Shown here in pieces: positions 15,985 to 24,240 of a stretch of 64,000 nt of DNA. Source of the DNA: an uncultured Rhizobium sp. (GTDB lineage: Bacteria; Pseudomonadota; Alphaproteobacteria; Rhizobiales; Rhizobiaceae); assembly GCA_945952045.1 (NCBI GenBank), contig CAMFHE010000022.1, positions 1 to 64,000 of the forward strand. Reading direction: 5' to 3'. The notes beneath the pieces were generated by a model that saw only the letters and a list, made by a program, of their open reading frames with translations, did not search any database and had not been told where the DNA came from. The first letter of the stretch is position 1. Every line of letters begins with the position of its first letter. Made by a program: the position numbers and the translations under genes.

Positions 15985-16645
15985 GCTTGTGCAACAGTTG
16001 CGACCTTTCCAATAGTTACGCTCTCGAAGGGATTCGAACCGACGTTACTCAATGGGACCGACCTAACGTGCTGGAACTCCTCATCGAGGGTTGCCGCGGC
16101 AGCCGTCAAAGGACCCCGGCACACCGCCTGTTGCCACGGCGGCATTACAAAGCCGCGTCAAAGCGTTCAGACGAAATCAGTCATGGAAATTCCCGGTCGA
16201 GTTCAAAACCACGTCCACACCCGTCGGATACTGACCACCACCTGATGGATGGCGGGAAATGACGCGCGCGCAAATGAAACTCGCTATTGCAAGTCATTCG
16301 CAGGAATGCAATGCTGGCTGCGAATTAGTCGCAATAAGCCCGTGGTGACAAGCAAATGATTTCCACCAGACATTCGGCAAAGGCATTGAATAGTAACGCC
16401 AAACCAAAATCATCGATGACCTTCGAGTGGCCATCGGCGGTTGCGGTTAGCATCCTCTGTCGCGGCACGATCATCGCGATCCTGTCGCTGGGTGTGATGA
16501 CGGGGCGGATTGTTCTTTCTTAAATTCCCTGGAGGCGCCGTGACCCACCAAAGCGAGCAGGTCATCTCCAGGCGCGTCCCAAACATCTTCGAGATATTCG
16601 TCTGTGCTGGAGGCCTTTATAGCCTGACCATGGGAAAACGAGACG
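15985..16645. other. Gene-free stretch with paired operator-like repeats
   Basis: No convincing gene is visible. At 16288-16302 and 16319-16333 are two similar 15-bp elements, TGCAA-N5-TCGCA and TGCGA-N5-TCGCA (the second a perfect inverted repeat), with starts 31 bp apart, about three helical turns. Downstream only a 35-codon hydrophobic open frame at 16416-16523 exists. The rest may be the scar of a lost gene that those sites controlled. Confidence 0.45.
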
Positions 16646-17956
16646 TCATTCACCCATGCCGGGAGCGGGAACAAGGGGAACCGAAACGCGTACCGTAAAC
16701 CGGCACCCATCGAGGATCTCGACCTCGCCGCCCATATTCCGGACGATTTGCCTAACGATCGACAAGCCCAAACCCGATCCGGGGCCGCCCTGGCGACCTT
16801 TACGGAACCGCTTGAACCACTCCTCCCGTTCGGTCAGATCCGGGGCTTTTCCCTGGTCCCCGACATCCAGCAGCAGGCAGCCGGCTTCGGCCCGCAGCGA
16901 AAGCCTGACAGATCCTGATCCATGCTTGAGAGAGTTTTCCAACAGGTTCTGGACGGCCTGCCGCATCTGGCCTTCATCGCCAAGCGTCCACAATTCCGCA
17001 CTCAATTCAACTTCCATGCCGCGGCCGGCTTTCTCGAACAGAAGCATCATGTCCGCCGCAGCCAGCCGCACCACACGGGAGAAGGAGACCGGGCGCTTTG
17101 TGGCTGACCCTCCGAAAAGAGCTTCGGCACGCGCCAAGGTCATCAGCTGATCGATGAGCCGCTTCATCTGGGCCATTTCCCACTCGATCGGCTCCCAATC
17201 GACCGCGTCGTCCATTTTGGCCCGCTGAATGCGCAGTCCGAGGATCGCCAGAGGCGTGCGCAACTCGTGGGCGGCGTCAGCAGTGACCTGACGCTCGGTG
17301 GAATAGGCGTTTGCCAGACGATCCAGAGCCGTGTTGGCCGCTTTGGCAAGGGGAATGATCTCAAGCGGCAGACCGTCCATCGGTATCCGCCGCTCGCTGT
17401 TGTCGGCTCCGATTGTCTCGGCCAGGGCCGCAGCGCGGCTGACCGACTTCAAAGTCCACTTCGCCAGCATATAAATCGCTACCAGCGATACGATCCCGAG
17501 AACGACAATGAGAAGGAAACTACCGGTGATCTCCCGTTGCACCATCTCGCTGAGCTCACCGCGCTCGAGCCAGTCGTTCTTGGCGATCACCAGGACATGA
17601 TCTCCCGAAACTTCGCGTGCGATAGTCGCTGAGCGGCTGTCGATCCGGTCTTCACCCGGAGCGAGGTAGGAAAGTGCCGGCGACGATGCCGGGGAGCTGC
17701 CGAGCAGCCTGCCCTCCTTATCGTAGAGCGTATAGATCCAGTCGGCCTCGGAAAATCGTGTCGGGAGTTGAATGAGGCTTTCAACGCTTTCGATCTGATC
17801 GCTTGCAAGGATCGTGTCGACCTGCTTGTTAAGGATATGGCTGCGCAAATCATTGCTGATATCGAGCAGATAGATCGCAACGTCGGCGGCCCCAAGACTG
17901 AATACGACAAGCATTGCCGCGGTCAATCGTCCCTGCAGGCTTCTAGTCCAGTTCAC
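16646..17956 (-). CDS. Sensor histidine kinase (second OmpR-type pair)
   Basis: 436 residues: membrane segment about 10-30, periplasmic domain about 31-140, second segment TGSFLLIVVLGIVSLVAIYM, HAMP, H-box ADAAHELRTPLAIL, N-box VQNLLENSLKHG, a modified G1 box (DVGDQGKAP) and GSGLGLSIVRQI. Overlaps the response-regulator stop by 14 nt, so the pair is coupled. No clear sensor family. It is followed by 600 bp without genes. Confidence 0.9.
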   Translation of the reverse strand: MNWTRSLQGRLTAAMLVVFSLGAADVAIYLLDISNDLRSHILNKQVDTILASDQIESVESLIQLPTRFSEADWIYTLYDKEGRLLGSSPASSPALSYLAPGEDRIDSRSATIAREVSGDHVLVIAKNDWLERGELSEMVQREITGSFLLIVVLGIVSLVAIYMLAKWTLKSVSRAAALAETIGADNSERRIPMDGLPLEIIPLAKAANTALDRLANAYSTERQVTADAAHELRTPLAILGLRIQRAKMDDAVDWEPIEWEMAQMKRLIDQLMTLARAEALFGGSATKRPVSFSRVVRLAAADMMLLFEKAGRGMEVELSAELWTLGDEGQMRQAVQNLLENSLKHGSGSVRLSLRAEAGCLLLDVGDQGKAPDLTEREEWFKRFRKGRQGGPGSGLGLSIVRQIVRNMGGEVEILDGCRFTVRVSVPLVPAPGMGE

Positions 17957-18635
17957 GCTCGGCGCCTTTCAGCAGACGATATCCGATACCACGGACAGTC
18001 GAGATGCCAATGTCTGCGTTTACCGCCAGCAGCTTTTTCCGCAGCCGCGAGACAACCGCCTCAACGGCGTTTGCGGTGACGAACTCATCGTGCGTGTATA
18101 GCTTGTCTTCGAGGCTGTCTTTGGCGACCACACCGGGAAAGATGCGGGCCAACTCCTGCAGCAGGATCAACTCGCGTCGGGCGAGATCCATGGACAGTCC
18201 GCCGATCCGAACATCGTTGCCACCGAAATCAACCAGGACGTTGCCGATCTCGATCATCTCGGAAGCCCGGCTCCCCGGCCTGCGCAGCACGGCCCTCAGT
18301 CTGGCTTCCAGCTCAAGAATATCGAACGGCTTGACCACATAATCGTCGGCGCCGGTGTTCAAGCCAGCGATCCGGTCGCCGACGTCATCCCGCGCAGTCA
18401 TGATAATGACCGGCAAAGCACGGTCGCGATCAAGTCTGATCCGTTGCAGCACCTTCATGCCGTCAAGCGATGGAAGTCCAAGATCGAGGATCATACCGTC
18501 ATAGTCGACGCGCCGCGTCGCCTCGATTGCGTCCTCGCCGTCGGCGACTGTGTCCACGACGAAACCTGCCCGCGACATGTGTTCTTCGACGATCTGCCGC
18601 AGACTGTCGTTGTCCTCGACGAGTAATATCTTCAT
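17943..18635 (-). CDS. OmpR/PhoB-family response regulator
   Basis: 230 residues from ATG 18635 (MKILLVEDN); a 16-codon upstream extension is not typical of the family. Acceptor Asp in GMILDLGLPS at about 51, KPFD lysine, winged helix ending STVRGIGYRLL. Two GTCAG-N6-GTCAG boxes with opposite orientation lie in the promoter region it shares with the divergent small gene at 18776, suggesting autoregulation and control of that gene. Confidence 0.92.
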   Translation of the reverse strand: MKILLVEDNDSLRQIVEEHMSRAGFVVDTVADGEDAIEATRRVDYDGMILDLGLPSLDGMKVLQRIRLDRDRALPVIIMTARDDVGDRIAGLNTGADDYVVKPFDILELEARLRAVLRRPGSRASEMIEIGNVLVDFGGNDVRIGGLSMDLARRELILLQELARIFPGVVAKDSLEDKLYTHDEFVTANAVEAVVSRLRKKLLAVNADIGISTVRGIGYRLLKGAERELD

Positions 18636-18675
18636 CGTGCCCACCGTTTGCTGGCATCCATATGCAATGGCCCGC

Positions 18676-18691
18676 CTGACCACAAGCTGAC
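18676..18691 (-). promoter_or_regulatory. GTCAG-N6-GTCAG box facing the response-regulator gene
   Basis: On the minus strand GTCAG CTTGTG GTCAG, an 11-bp-period tandem repeat 41-56 nt upstream of the response-regulator start. Same half-site and spacing as the box at 18712 in the other orientation. Confidence 0.5.
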
Positions 18692-18711
18692 GGGCAAGGA
18701 CACTGCATCGC

Positions 18712-18727
18712 GTCAGGATCCGGTCAG
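18712..18727 (+). promoter_or_regulatory. GTCAG-N6-GTCAG box facing the 18776 gene
   Basis: On the plus strand GTCAG GATCCG GTCAG, 49-64 nt upstream of the start at 18776. It mirrors the minus-strand box at 18676-18691; the two match the two divergent promoters one to one. Confidence 0.52.
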
Positions 18728-18775
18728 CGCATCTCCTTTATCCGTTGCGACAATCGCAACCAGGATAAACGAGAA

Positions 18776-19093
18776 ATGTCGGAATTCATTTCATATATAT
18801 TCACCATGCTGGTGATCGCCCCGCTTCAAGCGGAAATCGGCAAGCACATCGATGCAAAGCAGTCGGCGGAGCTCACGAGCGCCGTCTCAAGCTGCGTATC
18901 GACCGCCGTTCCCAACATGGTCTCCCAGGCTCAGTCGGATTGGGGTTGGGCTTTCTGGACGGCCGTGAACGTATCTGTCGGCGCCAAGCAGGCCGAAAGC
19001 CTGCTGGAAGGGCGCGGCCCAGCGTGTGATCGCGTCACCGCCCTGCTCTCCAACACGTCTTCTGACGAGCTGAAAGGCGATGGCGAGGCTTGA
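18776..19093 (+). CDS. Unknown 105-residue protein, probable regulon target
   Basis: I do not recognise it. It starts with a hydrophobic stretch (FISYIFTMLVIAPLQAEI, residues 4-21) that could be an uncleaved signal or a membrane anchor, then an amphipathic region with two single cysteines (SSCVST and GPACDR) and an acidic tail. The start at 18776 has ACGAGAA just upstream. It is divergent from the response regulator, with a matching box in front, so it may be the main output of that two-component system. A strong hairpin follows it. Confidence 0.6.
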   Translation: MSEFISYIFTMLVIAPLQAEIGKHIDAKQSAELTSAVSSCVSTAVPNMVSQAQSDWGWAFWTAVNVSVGAKQAESLLEGRGPACDRVTALLSNTSSDELKGDGEA

Positions 19094-19112
19094 GACCGCA
19101 CCCATGGTCGAA

Positions 19113-19137
19113 CCGGGAGGGCAAGATGCCCTCCCGG
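19113..19137. terminator. 10-bp hairpin between convergent genes
   Basis: CCGGGAGGGC aagat GCCCTCCCGG is a perfect 10-bp stem with a 5-nt loop between the 18776 gene and the convergent pyrophosphatase gene. No U-run on either side, so termination efficiency is uncertain, but the place suits a bidirectional stop. Confidence 0.6.
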
Positions 19138-19143
19138 ATACGC

Positions 19144-19737
19144 TCACTTCTTGGTGGCGTTGTCGACGGCTGCCTTGACGACCTGCTTCGCCGCATCAGC
19201 CGGCTCGAAGCCATTGACCTCGACCTTCTTCCGATTACCGGGAAGGTTCTTGTAGACGCGGAAGAACTCGGCAACGCGATCCTGCTCGACCTTCGGCAGA
19301 TCGGCGATCGTCTTGATCGCATCGTAGGAAGGATCGACCTTTGACGTCGGGACAGCGACGATCTTGTCGTCGGTCTCGCCGCCATGCACCATCTTCATGA
19401 TGCCGATCGGGCGAACCTTGATAACTGCGCCCGGCGTGACCGGGAAACGCGTGAAGACGAGTGCATCGAGCGGATCGCCATCGCCACCCTTCGAGCTGGT
19501 GATCGAACCGTAATTGGCAGGATAGGCGACGGCCATGGACTGGAAGCGATCGACGATGATCGTTCCCGTTTTGGCGTCGGCTTCGTATTTGATCGCGCTG
19601 CCGGCCGGAATTTCGATGACGACATTGATTTCGTCCGGAGCCTCTTGCGGCTGCGGGAAATCGAGAACGTTGGCGAATGCCGACAGAGGCGCAGAAACTG
19701 CCAGGGCGGCAATCAGGGTTTTAGCTGTGAATGTCAT
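19144..19737 (-). CDS. Exported family-I inorganic pyrophosphatase
   Basis: 197 residues. The DGDPLDALV motif near 88, YEADAKTGTIIVDRF, YPANYGSI and the later D/K residues match soluble family-I PPase (PPi to 2 Pi, Mg-dependent). It begins with an apparent signal peptide (MTFTAKTLIAALAVSAPLSA, cleavage likely after AFA near 22), which cytoplasmic Ppa lacks, so it probably acts in the periplasm. It is monocistronic and convergent with the 18776 gene. The housekeeping Ppa would be elsewhere. Confidence 0.87.
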   Translation of the reverse strand: MTFTAKTLIAALAVSAPLSAFANVLDFPQPQEAPDEINVVIEIPAGSAIKYEADAKTGTIIVDRFQSMAVAYPANYGSITSSKGGDGDPLDALVFTRFPVTPGAVIKVRPIGIMKMVHGGETDDKIVAVPTSKVDPSYDAIKTIADLPKVEQDRVAEFFRVYKNLPGNRKKVEVNGFEPADAAKQVVKAAVDNATKK

Positions 19738-19939
19738 AGGGGGCTCCCGAGAGGTGAAAACATCAGCGGTTTACGAGGCCGAAACTGACGAGATGCTGAC
19801 GAGCAACATGAAGTTTTTGCGACTGCTTCGCAGCCGCAGCGAATCGCCCCCTTTGCATTTGCAACTCATTGTTATTAAGAGATTTTTTGAAGTGACAGAC
19901 TTATTTTTCGGTTGACTTCAGGAAGTCGTTGCCATACCT

Positions 19940-20050
19940 CCAGCCGCATCGGGGAGTAGTCACCGCTGACCCGCAGCGGAAGCGCGTCAACATAATCGTG
20001 CAGGTGCACGTGGCGCGTTTGGCCGACATGTTCGGCTCGGCGAGACCGTG
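19940..20050 (+). ncRNA. yybP-ykoY manganese riboswitch
   Basis: Upstream of mntP the leader carries the conserved elements of the yybP-ykoY class in order: GGGGAGTAG at 19951-19959, a hairpin (CCGCTgacccgcAGCGG), the AACATAAT internal-loop segment, a second stem with TTGGCCGACA, and GCGAGACC at 20040-20047 closing the three-way junction. This class binds Mn2+ and turns on Mn exporters. The aptamer ends about 67 nt before the mntP start, leaving room for an expression platform. Confidence 0.87.
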
Positions 20051-20116
20051 GCAAAACTCGACTTGGCTCGGACAGAGCGAGGAACGCCCGGTCATATAAG
20101 TCCGCGAGGAAATATC

Positions 20117-20686
20117 ATGTCATTCATGGCAATCATCGTGCTCGCCATCAGCATGTCGATGGACGCTTTTGCTGTATCCGTCGGCAGAGGGGCCGCTCTC
20201 GGGCGCCCGAGCGTTCGCGAGGCACTGCGCACGGGCATCATATTTGGCGTTGTCGAAGCCATCACGCCGTTGATCGGCTGGGCTGCCGGCATGGCCGCCG
20301 CCTCCTCTATCTCGGCTGTCGATCACTGGGTCGCCTTTGGTCTTCTCGGCGCCGTGGGCCTCAATATGCTCTACAGTGCATTCATGGGTGGCGACAACGC
20401 CGAAGACGGCGCCAAGCCGGGTTCATCCTTCCTCGTCCTGGTTGCAACTGCGGTCGGGACCAGCTTGGATGCGATGGCGGTCGGCGTGTCGCTCGCATTT
20501 CTCGAGGTCAATATTATTGTTATCGCTGCGGCGATCGGCTTCGCAACCTTCTTGCTGTCGTCCGGTGGCATGTTGGTCGGTCGGCTGATCGGCGAAAGGT
20601 TCGGCAGATTTGCTGAGGGGGTTGCCGGTATTGCTCTCTTCGGGCTTGGCGCTTCCATCCTCTATGAACACATTATGGTTGCGTGA
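20117..20686 (+). CDS. mntP: Manganese efflux pump MntP
   Basis: 189 residues from ATG 20117 with GAGGAAAT upstream. Six hydrophobic segments in two repeats, each with a conserved Asp: [12 protein letters not shown] near 14 and [14 protein letters not shown] near 120, as in MntP. Exports Mn2+ across the inner membrane. The riboswitch directly upstream explains induction by high Mn. Alone in its transcription unit. Confidence 0.93.
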   Translation: MSFMAIIVLAISMSMDAFAVSVGRGAALGRPSVREALRTGIIFGVVEAITPLIGWAAGMAAASSISAVDHWVAFGLLGAVGLNMLYSAFMGGDNAEDGAKPGSSFLVLVATAVGTSLDAMAVGVSLAFLEVNIIVIAAAIGFATFLLSSGGMLVGRLIGERFGRFAEGVAGIALFGLGASILYEHIMVA

Positions 20687-20954
20687 ACGCAGCCGGAAGC
20701 GTCATCCGTTCAAGATATACCGCGCCAATCGCGAGATCCCTCTTGAACGGTCCCGTGGCGCCAATGCCGAGAGATTGTGCGACCGCGGATCCTTCACCGT
20801 CGCGGTGGCCAATCGGAGATAGTCGACCTCGGATCGAATTGCCAGTTCCACTCTTCGCCGTTTCGCCTTCGGTCGCTCGGGCAAGTCAGCGCGACACCGC
20901 CGTCAGACAGCCAGAACAGATGAGCTCGACAAATCCGTCCCGCTATTCAAATCG

Positions 20955-21245
20955 AAGATGGCAACGTGTGAAGCATCCCGGGCAAATGTAGCGCAGACGG
21001 AGCCCGTGGATGGGACAAGCGACGGTGTCTGCGCGCGCCCATCCTCGGCGGATGTACTGATCGCGCTCATATCGCCGATCATCCTCCAGGCAGGCCGGGC
21101 AGCTTCCCTGTCATCGAAAACGAATATGGCCGAGAGGAGCAGCGTCGCGGGAGAGCGCAAGCGCTTCAACGACGTCACCGTGGATCCTGCGGGCGCGCGC
21201 ATATCCTCGTAGATTTGCCGGATAGGGATGGAGATCGCGGACTTC
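20955..21245 (-). pseudogene. TniQ-like zinc-finger protein relic
   Basis: Read on the minus strand one frame gives RDLHPYPANLRGYARARRIH, then after an in-frame TGA GSCPACLEDDRRYERDQYIR, VACPIHGLRLRYICPGC and a further stop. The pattern CPxCLxxD...W...CPxHGxxLxxxCPxC is that of the TniQ/TnsD zinc region used in target selection by Tn7/Tn5053-like transposons. Several stops follow towards 20690. It abuts the IS66 tnpA gene. By-eye call. Confidence 0.45.
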
Positions 21246-21258
21246 TGACTCCGGCGTA

Positions 21259-21684
21259 CTATGCACAGCCAGGTGTCGCTGTGAGTAATCCCGACCGCAA
21301 TATCGAACCGCGACCAGTAAGCGCTTTCAAGACGTCAGGTGCGATATTGGCCTCGACCTTCAAGATACGGCCGCCCTTGCAGCCGATCTCGATCCACATG
21401 GGGGGTGCCGCACGCTTTGCTACAGGTTTGTCCGTCGGAGCCGGATGCTCAGCTTCGTCGCTCGAGGCCGTCGCGATCAATGCGACCGGCAGGAAAGAAA
21501 CCACTGGCTCAGCGTGCTCCGCTGCAAACTTCCGTCGCCAGGTGTAAATCTGCTGGGGTTTGATATCGTGCCGCCGAGCGACGTCGGCGATCCTGGCATC
21601 CGCGTTCGCCGCCTCTTGCAGTATCGAAAGCTTCTCGTCGGCGGACCAATCACGCCGACGCTCAACGCCCGTCAAAATCTCCAT
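21259..21684 (-). pseudogene. IS66-family TnpA with altered C terminus
   Basis: 141 residues. WSADEKLSILQEAANADARI and ARRHDIKPQQIYTWRRKF are the HTH of IS66-family accessory protein TnpA, and IEIGCKGGRILKVEANIAPD is its usual C-terminal segment. Normally the protein ends shortly after the following DVLKAL; here it runs into 20 unrelated residues, so the gene has been joined to other DNA at about 21305-21310. The TnpB and TnpC genes of IS66 are absent. Confidence 0.7.
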
Positions 21685-21857
21685 TCGGCCCTAGTTCATC
21701 CCTGATGACGTCTCTCATGACGGGATTAGTGACGTAACCTCAGGTATTCGTGGGAAATCTCGAAGACGGCGCCACCGGACGCTTACCCTGTATCGTACAA
21801 TCTTCTTTCAAGACTGCGCTCGTCAGCAGGCATTTTCTGAGCTTGGTGTCGCTTGAA

Positions 21858-21975
21858 CGACAAAAAGCCCCGTTGCCTATCTGGCTACGGGGCTTAGTTT
21901 TGTCTGTTTGGCAAGATTGGTTGCGGGGGCACGCAGCAACCGATGCCGACATTTGTTGCGTGTGGCAATTTAATG
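21858..21975 (-). ncRNA. Candidate small RNA with two stem-loops and terminator
   Basis: On the minus strand, a bulged stem formed by CACGCAAC (complement of 21955-21962) and the matching strand at 21930-21940 is followed by a strong intrinsic terminator: AAGCCCCGT, 13-nt loop, ACGGGGCTT (21865-21895), then TTT. No minus-strand gene upstream accounts for this terminator. The two-hairpin plan resembles plasmid antisense (ctRNA-like) regulators, but no rep genes are near. The 5' end is a guess. Confidence 0.4.
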
Positions 21976-22146
21976 AGTGGATTTCGCAGGTGCCGCTCGT
22001 AAGGTCGTCTTGGACACTCCACTTAAAGACTACCGATCGTCCATGCACTCGCTGCATCTTAGCATTCCGACTTCCCATGTTCATGCTCATCGGATATTTC
22101 GTCGCCAACGGCAGACAGACTAATCCCGGACTTGAGGCGCGATCAC

Positions 22147-22458
22147 ATGTCGACTTCTGTCCTTTCTGCTATCGCAATGGCAGGAATGGATGTCGCGAAC
22201 CAGGCATTGCAAGTGCTCCCTCCCGTCGATCTCGAAAATGCAATTCTGGCCAGAGCGGATGAGCTTTATGCGATGCCTGCTGAACGTACGTGGGTGAAGG
22301 AGGCTGCTGGCGAAATCGCCGGGCTCTTAGATCAACTTGAATTCAACCTATGGTCGAACGTTGTTGGGCCTTTTTGGAACTTATGGAACCCTAGGAAGAT
22401 CACCGCCGCGGTCGCAAGCTCCGGTGAAAAAAAGGAAACTACGTTATCGACGACATGA
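22147..22458 (+). CDS. Unknown 103-residue protein
   Basis: Starts ATG 22147 with a GAGG 9 nt upstream (TTGAGGCGATCACATG). Not recognised. It has an N-terminal hydrophobic patch (SVLSAIAMAGMDVANQAL), an acidic helical middle (ENAILARADELYAMPAERTW) and an aromatic-rich end (NLWSNVVGPFWNLWNP). Codon use is less GC-rich than in the neighbouring core genes. It sits in a decay zone, so it may itself be a fragment. Confidence 0.35.
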   Translation: MSTSVLSAIAMAGMDVANQALQVLPPVDLENAILARADELYAMPAERTWVKEAAGEIAGLLDQLEFNLWSNVVGPFWNLWNPRKITAAVASSGEKKETTLSTT

Positions 22459-22712
22459 CAAGACTAGTAATCGTTTAAATATATTGGGAGCGAACGTATC
22501 CCGGGGTTGCCAACAAACCTTACATTCAGAGATACAATCCCGCGCAGTTAATCGACGCCGTAGTTTGGCAACTTTCCACATTGGAAACCTATTACGGGCG
22601 TCGACGCGATGCCGACATGTAAATAACCCGATCAAACCCAAAATTCCTCGCCTAAGTTGATGTTTCCGTCCCGTTCCAGTGATTTGATGGGAAAAAATCT
22701 GGTCGCTAGGCA

Positions 22713-23045
22713 TCAGGTCCAATACATCCGGAAACAGCCATCCTGCAGGTGGTTCACGATAACCAAAAAACGATTCGTGTTCTCAACATCTGAGTCGGCG
22801 CGCGATTTTTGAGCTGCAGCTTCGAGCAGCGCCCGGTCGAGCGAACACAGTTCGGTATCATTTGGTATGCGAACCAAACCGCCGGAGTAGATTTCAACCT
22901 CCATCATTGCGCGTTGATCTGGTTGTCCGCTGTTGCATAGTAATTCCAAAGATTCCTCAGCTCCGTGCGCCGCCGCGTTTTTCATTCGCGCCGAGCGCGG
23001 TGCTATCACGATCCGGAACCGAAAATCTCTGGAAGAGTTCGCCAT
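22713..23045 (-). CDS. Unknown protein, low confidence
   Basis: Up to 110 residues from ATG 23045 (MANSSRDFRF). The C-terminal half (EIYSGGLVRIPNDTELCSLD, then RFLVIVNHLQDGCFRMYW) looks like protein rather than shadow, but I recognise no family and see no ribosome-binding site. It lies among pseudogenes. Could be a remnant. The flanks 22459-22712 and 23046-23258 show nothing I can name. Confidence 0.25.
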   Translation of the reverse strand: MANSSRDFRFRIVIAPRSARMKNAAAHGAEESLELLCNSGQPDQRAMMEVEIYSGGLVRIPNDTELCSLDRALLEAAAQKSRADSDVENTNRFLVIVNHLQDGCFRMYWT

Positions 23046-23271
23046 GACGCTTACGGCCGGCCGGAGGCCGAATATCGCCGGCTGATGCAAGGGCTATTTC
23101 AGTGAGAGGTTGTGCCGGCGGTCGAGCGCTGACGAGCGTCTCTACGTAACACTCTGACCTTCAGCGCGATCGGGGAGGGCTGGACATGGACGAAGTGATT
23201 TAGCCTTCGCCAATGAATTTGCCGTGTATGGAGGAAACGCCTAAATTCGGCCGACTGAGAGGAGATTGACG

Positions 23272-23426
23272 ATGCTTTTGAAGAAGTTTCGCGAAAGCAA
23301 GGAAGCCGAGAAGCCCTAGCCGAGAGCCGCCGCATGGGCTTGACGATCTCCGCCAAGGACCGACAGGATGAGGCAAAAGATCGCCTAAACCGCGACCGCA
23401 AGGATCGCGTGCAAGCTACGGAATGA
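23272..23426 (+). pseudogene. Small gene before the zeta toxin (possible antitoxin), frameshifted
   Basis: ATG 23272 with GAGGAG upstream gives MLLKKFRESKEAEK and then a stop; shifting the frame by one base continues LAESRRMGLTISAKDRQDEA and KDRLNRDRKDRVQATE to a stop at 23426, 14 nt before the zeta-toxin relic. A charged small protein directly upstream of a zeta-type kinase is the place of an antitoxin or partner, but I do not recognise the family. One indel breaks it. Confidence 0.45.
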
Positions 23427-23439
23427 TAGCAGCTACTTT

Positions 23440-23782
23440 ATGCCAGAATTGTCGTGTGTTCTCCTAGCCGGACGTAACAGTTCCGGCAAGTCTTCCGCGT
23501 TTCCAAAGCTCAAGCTCGAAGGCGAACTGATCAACGCGGATGAGATCGCGAAGTCCATTCCTGAGGCCGTGGTTGGCCGTCAAAGGATTCGCGGATAGGG
23601 GGAGATCGCACTCAACAAAATCGCAGAGATGATCGAGACCTGACAATCTTTCATTTTCGAAACGACGCTGAGCAGCACGCACTTTATCCGCTTGACTATC
23701 GAAGCAAAGGCGGCTGCGTTCGCGGTTGGCCTCTATTATACAGCCCTGGTGCTCGAAAGGCGGTCCAGCAGTCCCGCACGAC
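23440..23782 (+). pseudogene. Zeta-toxin-family P-loop kinase, broken
   Basis: From ATG 23440 one frame reads MPELSCVLLAGRNSSGKSSA (P-loop), LEGELINADEIAKSIPEAVV, stop, EIALNKIAEMIET, stop, QSFIFETTLSSTHFIRLTIE and GLYYTALVLERRS. P-loop, NADEIA and FETTLSS are the signature of zeta-toxin-like (UDP-GlcNAc or nucleotide kinase) proteins. Two in-frame stops (TAG at about 23596, TGA at about 23641) and a missing C-terminal third show it is dead. All fragments keep one frame, so decay is recent or slow. Confidence 0.72.
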
Positions 23783-23787
23783 AAGTC

Positions 23788-24165
23788 TTACCCGGCCATC
23801 ATCACGCGCTGGACGGCATCAGGATCGTGGGCGAGCGTTACTAAGGCGCCAATTGCAAAAGGACCCGCTAGCCGGGCCTGAACACTTGCCGGATCGGCAT
23901 TGGTCTGGGCTGTTACAGCGATATCGTCTGCGATCCAGGCTTTGCCGTTGACGATGTATTTGACTGATATGACCGGAAAATAGGTTTTGGCGGGACCTGC
24001 GCCGCTCTCTCCCAGACGAGTGGCAATGACTGTTCCCTGCACGCGCTGCCAAGCCGTTACGGTATTGCGGTTGTGAAACCATTGAAACGCGGCACGGCCG
24101 GCGACTGCAAATACCAGCACTGCCATGATCGTGAAGAAACCTTGCGAAGACATTGTTGTTCCCAT
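23788..24165 (-). CDS. DUF3592-type single-pass membrane protein
   Basis: 125 residues; a second start at 24153 is equally possible. One N-terminal membrane segment (GFFTIMAVLVFAVAGRAAFQ) and a beta-rich domain starting QRVQGTVIATRLGE, then YFPVISVKYIVNGKAW, the DUF3592 pattern (modified SH3-like). Last gene of the kinase/phosphatase operon, 75 nt after the multi-pass protein. Role unknown. Confidence 0.65.
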   Translation of the reverse strand: MGTTMSSQGFFTIMAVLVFAVAGRAAFQWFHNRNTVTAWQRVQGTVIATRLGESGAGPAKTYFPVISVKYIVNGKAWIADDIAVTAQTNADPASVQARLAGPFAIGALVTLAHDPDAVQRVMMAG

Positions 24166-24240
24166 TTAACCTAATGCTTTATTGCACGAGCTATCGAAGC
24201 GTTCCGGCCATGAACTTTCTGGACGCCCAACCCGAATTGC

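Noticed and set aside
16020..16046. tRNA T-arm-like sequence (GGTTCGAATCC on minus strand)
   Set aside because: The T-stem does not pair and no acceptor stem, anticodon arm or CCA is found around it; a fragment or chance.
16416..16523. 35-codon hydrophobic open frame
   Set aside because: No ribosome-binding site or family pattern; too short to separate from chance, so only mentioned in the gap description.
1..21684. Idea that IS scars make the moc region a composite transposon
   Set aside because: The left scar (IS6/IS3) and the right one (IS66) belong to different families, are incomplete, and show no matching ends or target duplications.
21750..22262. 170-residue plus frame spanning the candidate sRNA
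   Set aside because: Runs through the terminator hairpin, has no family pattern, and overlaps the better-supported start at 22147 in another frame.
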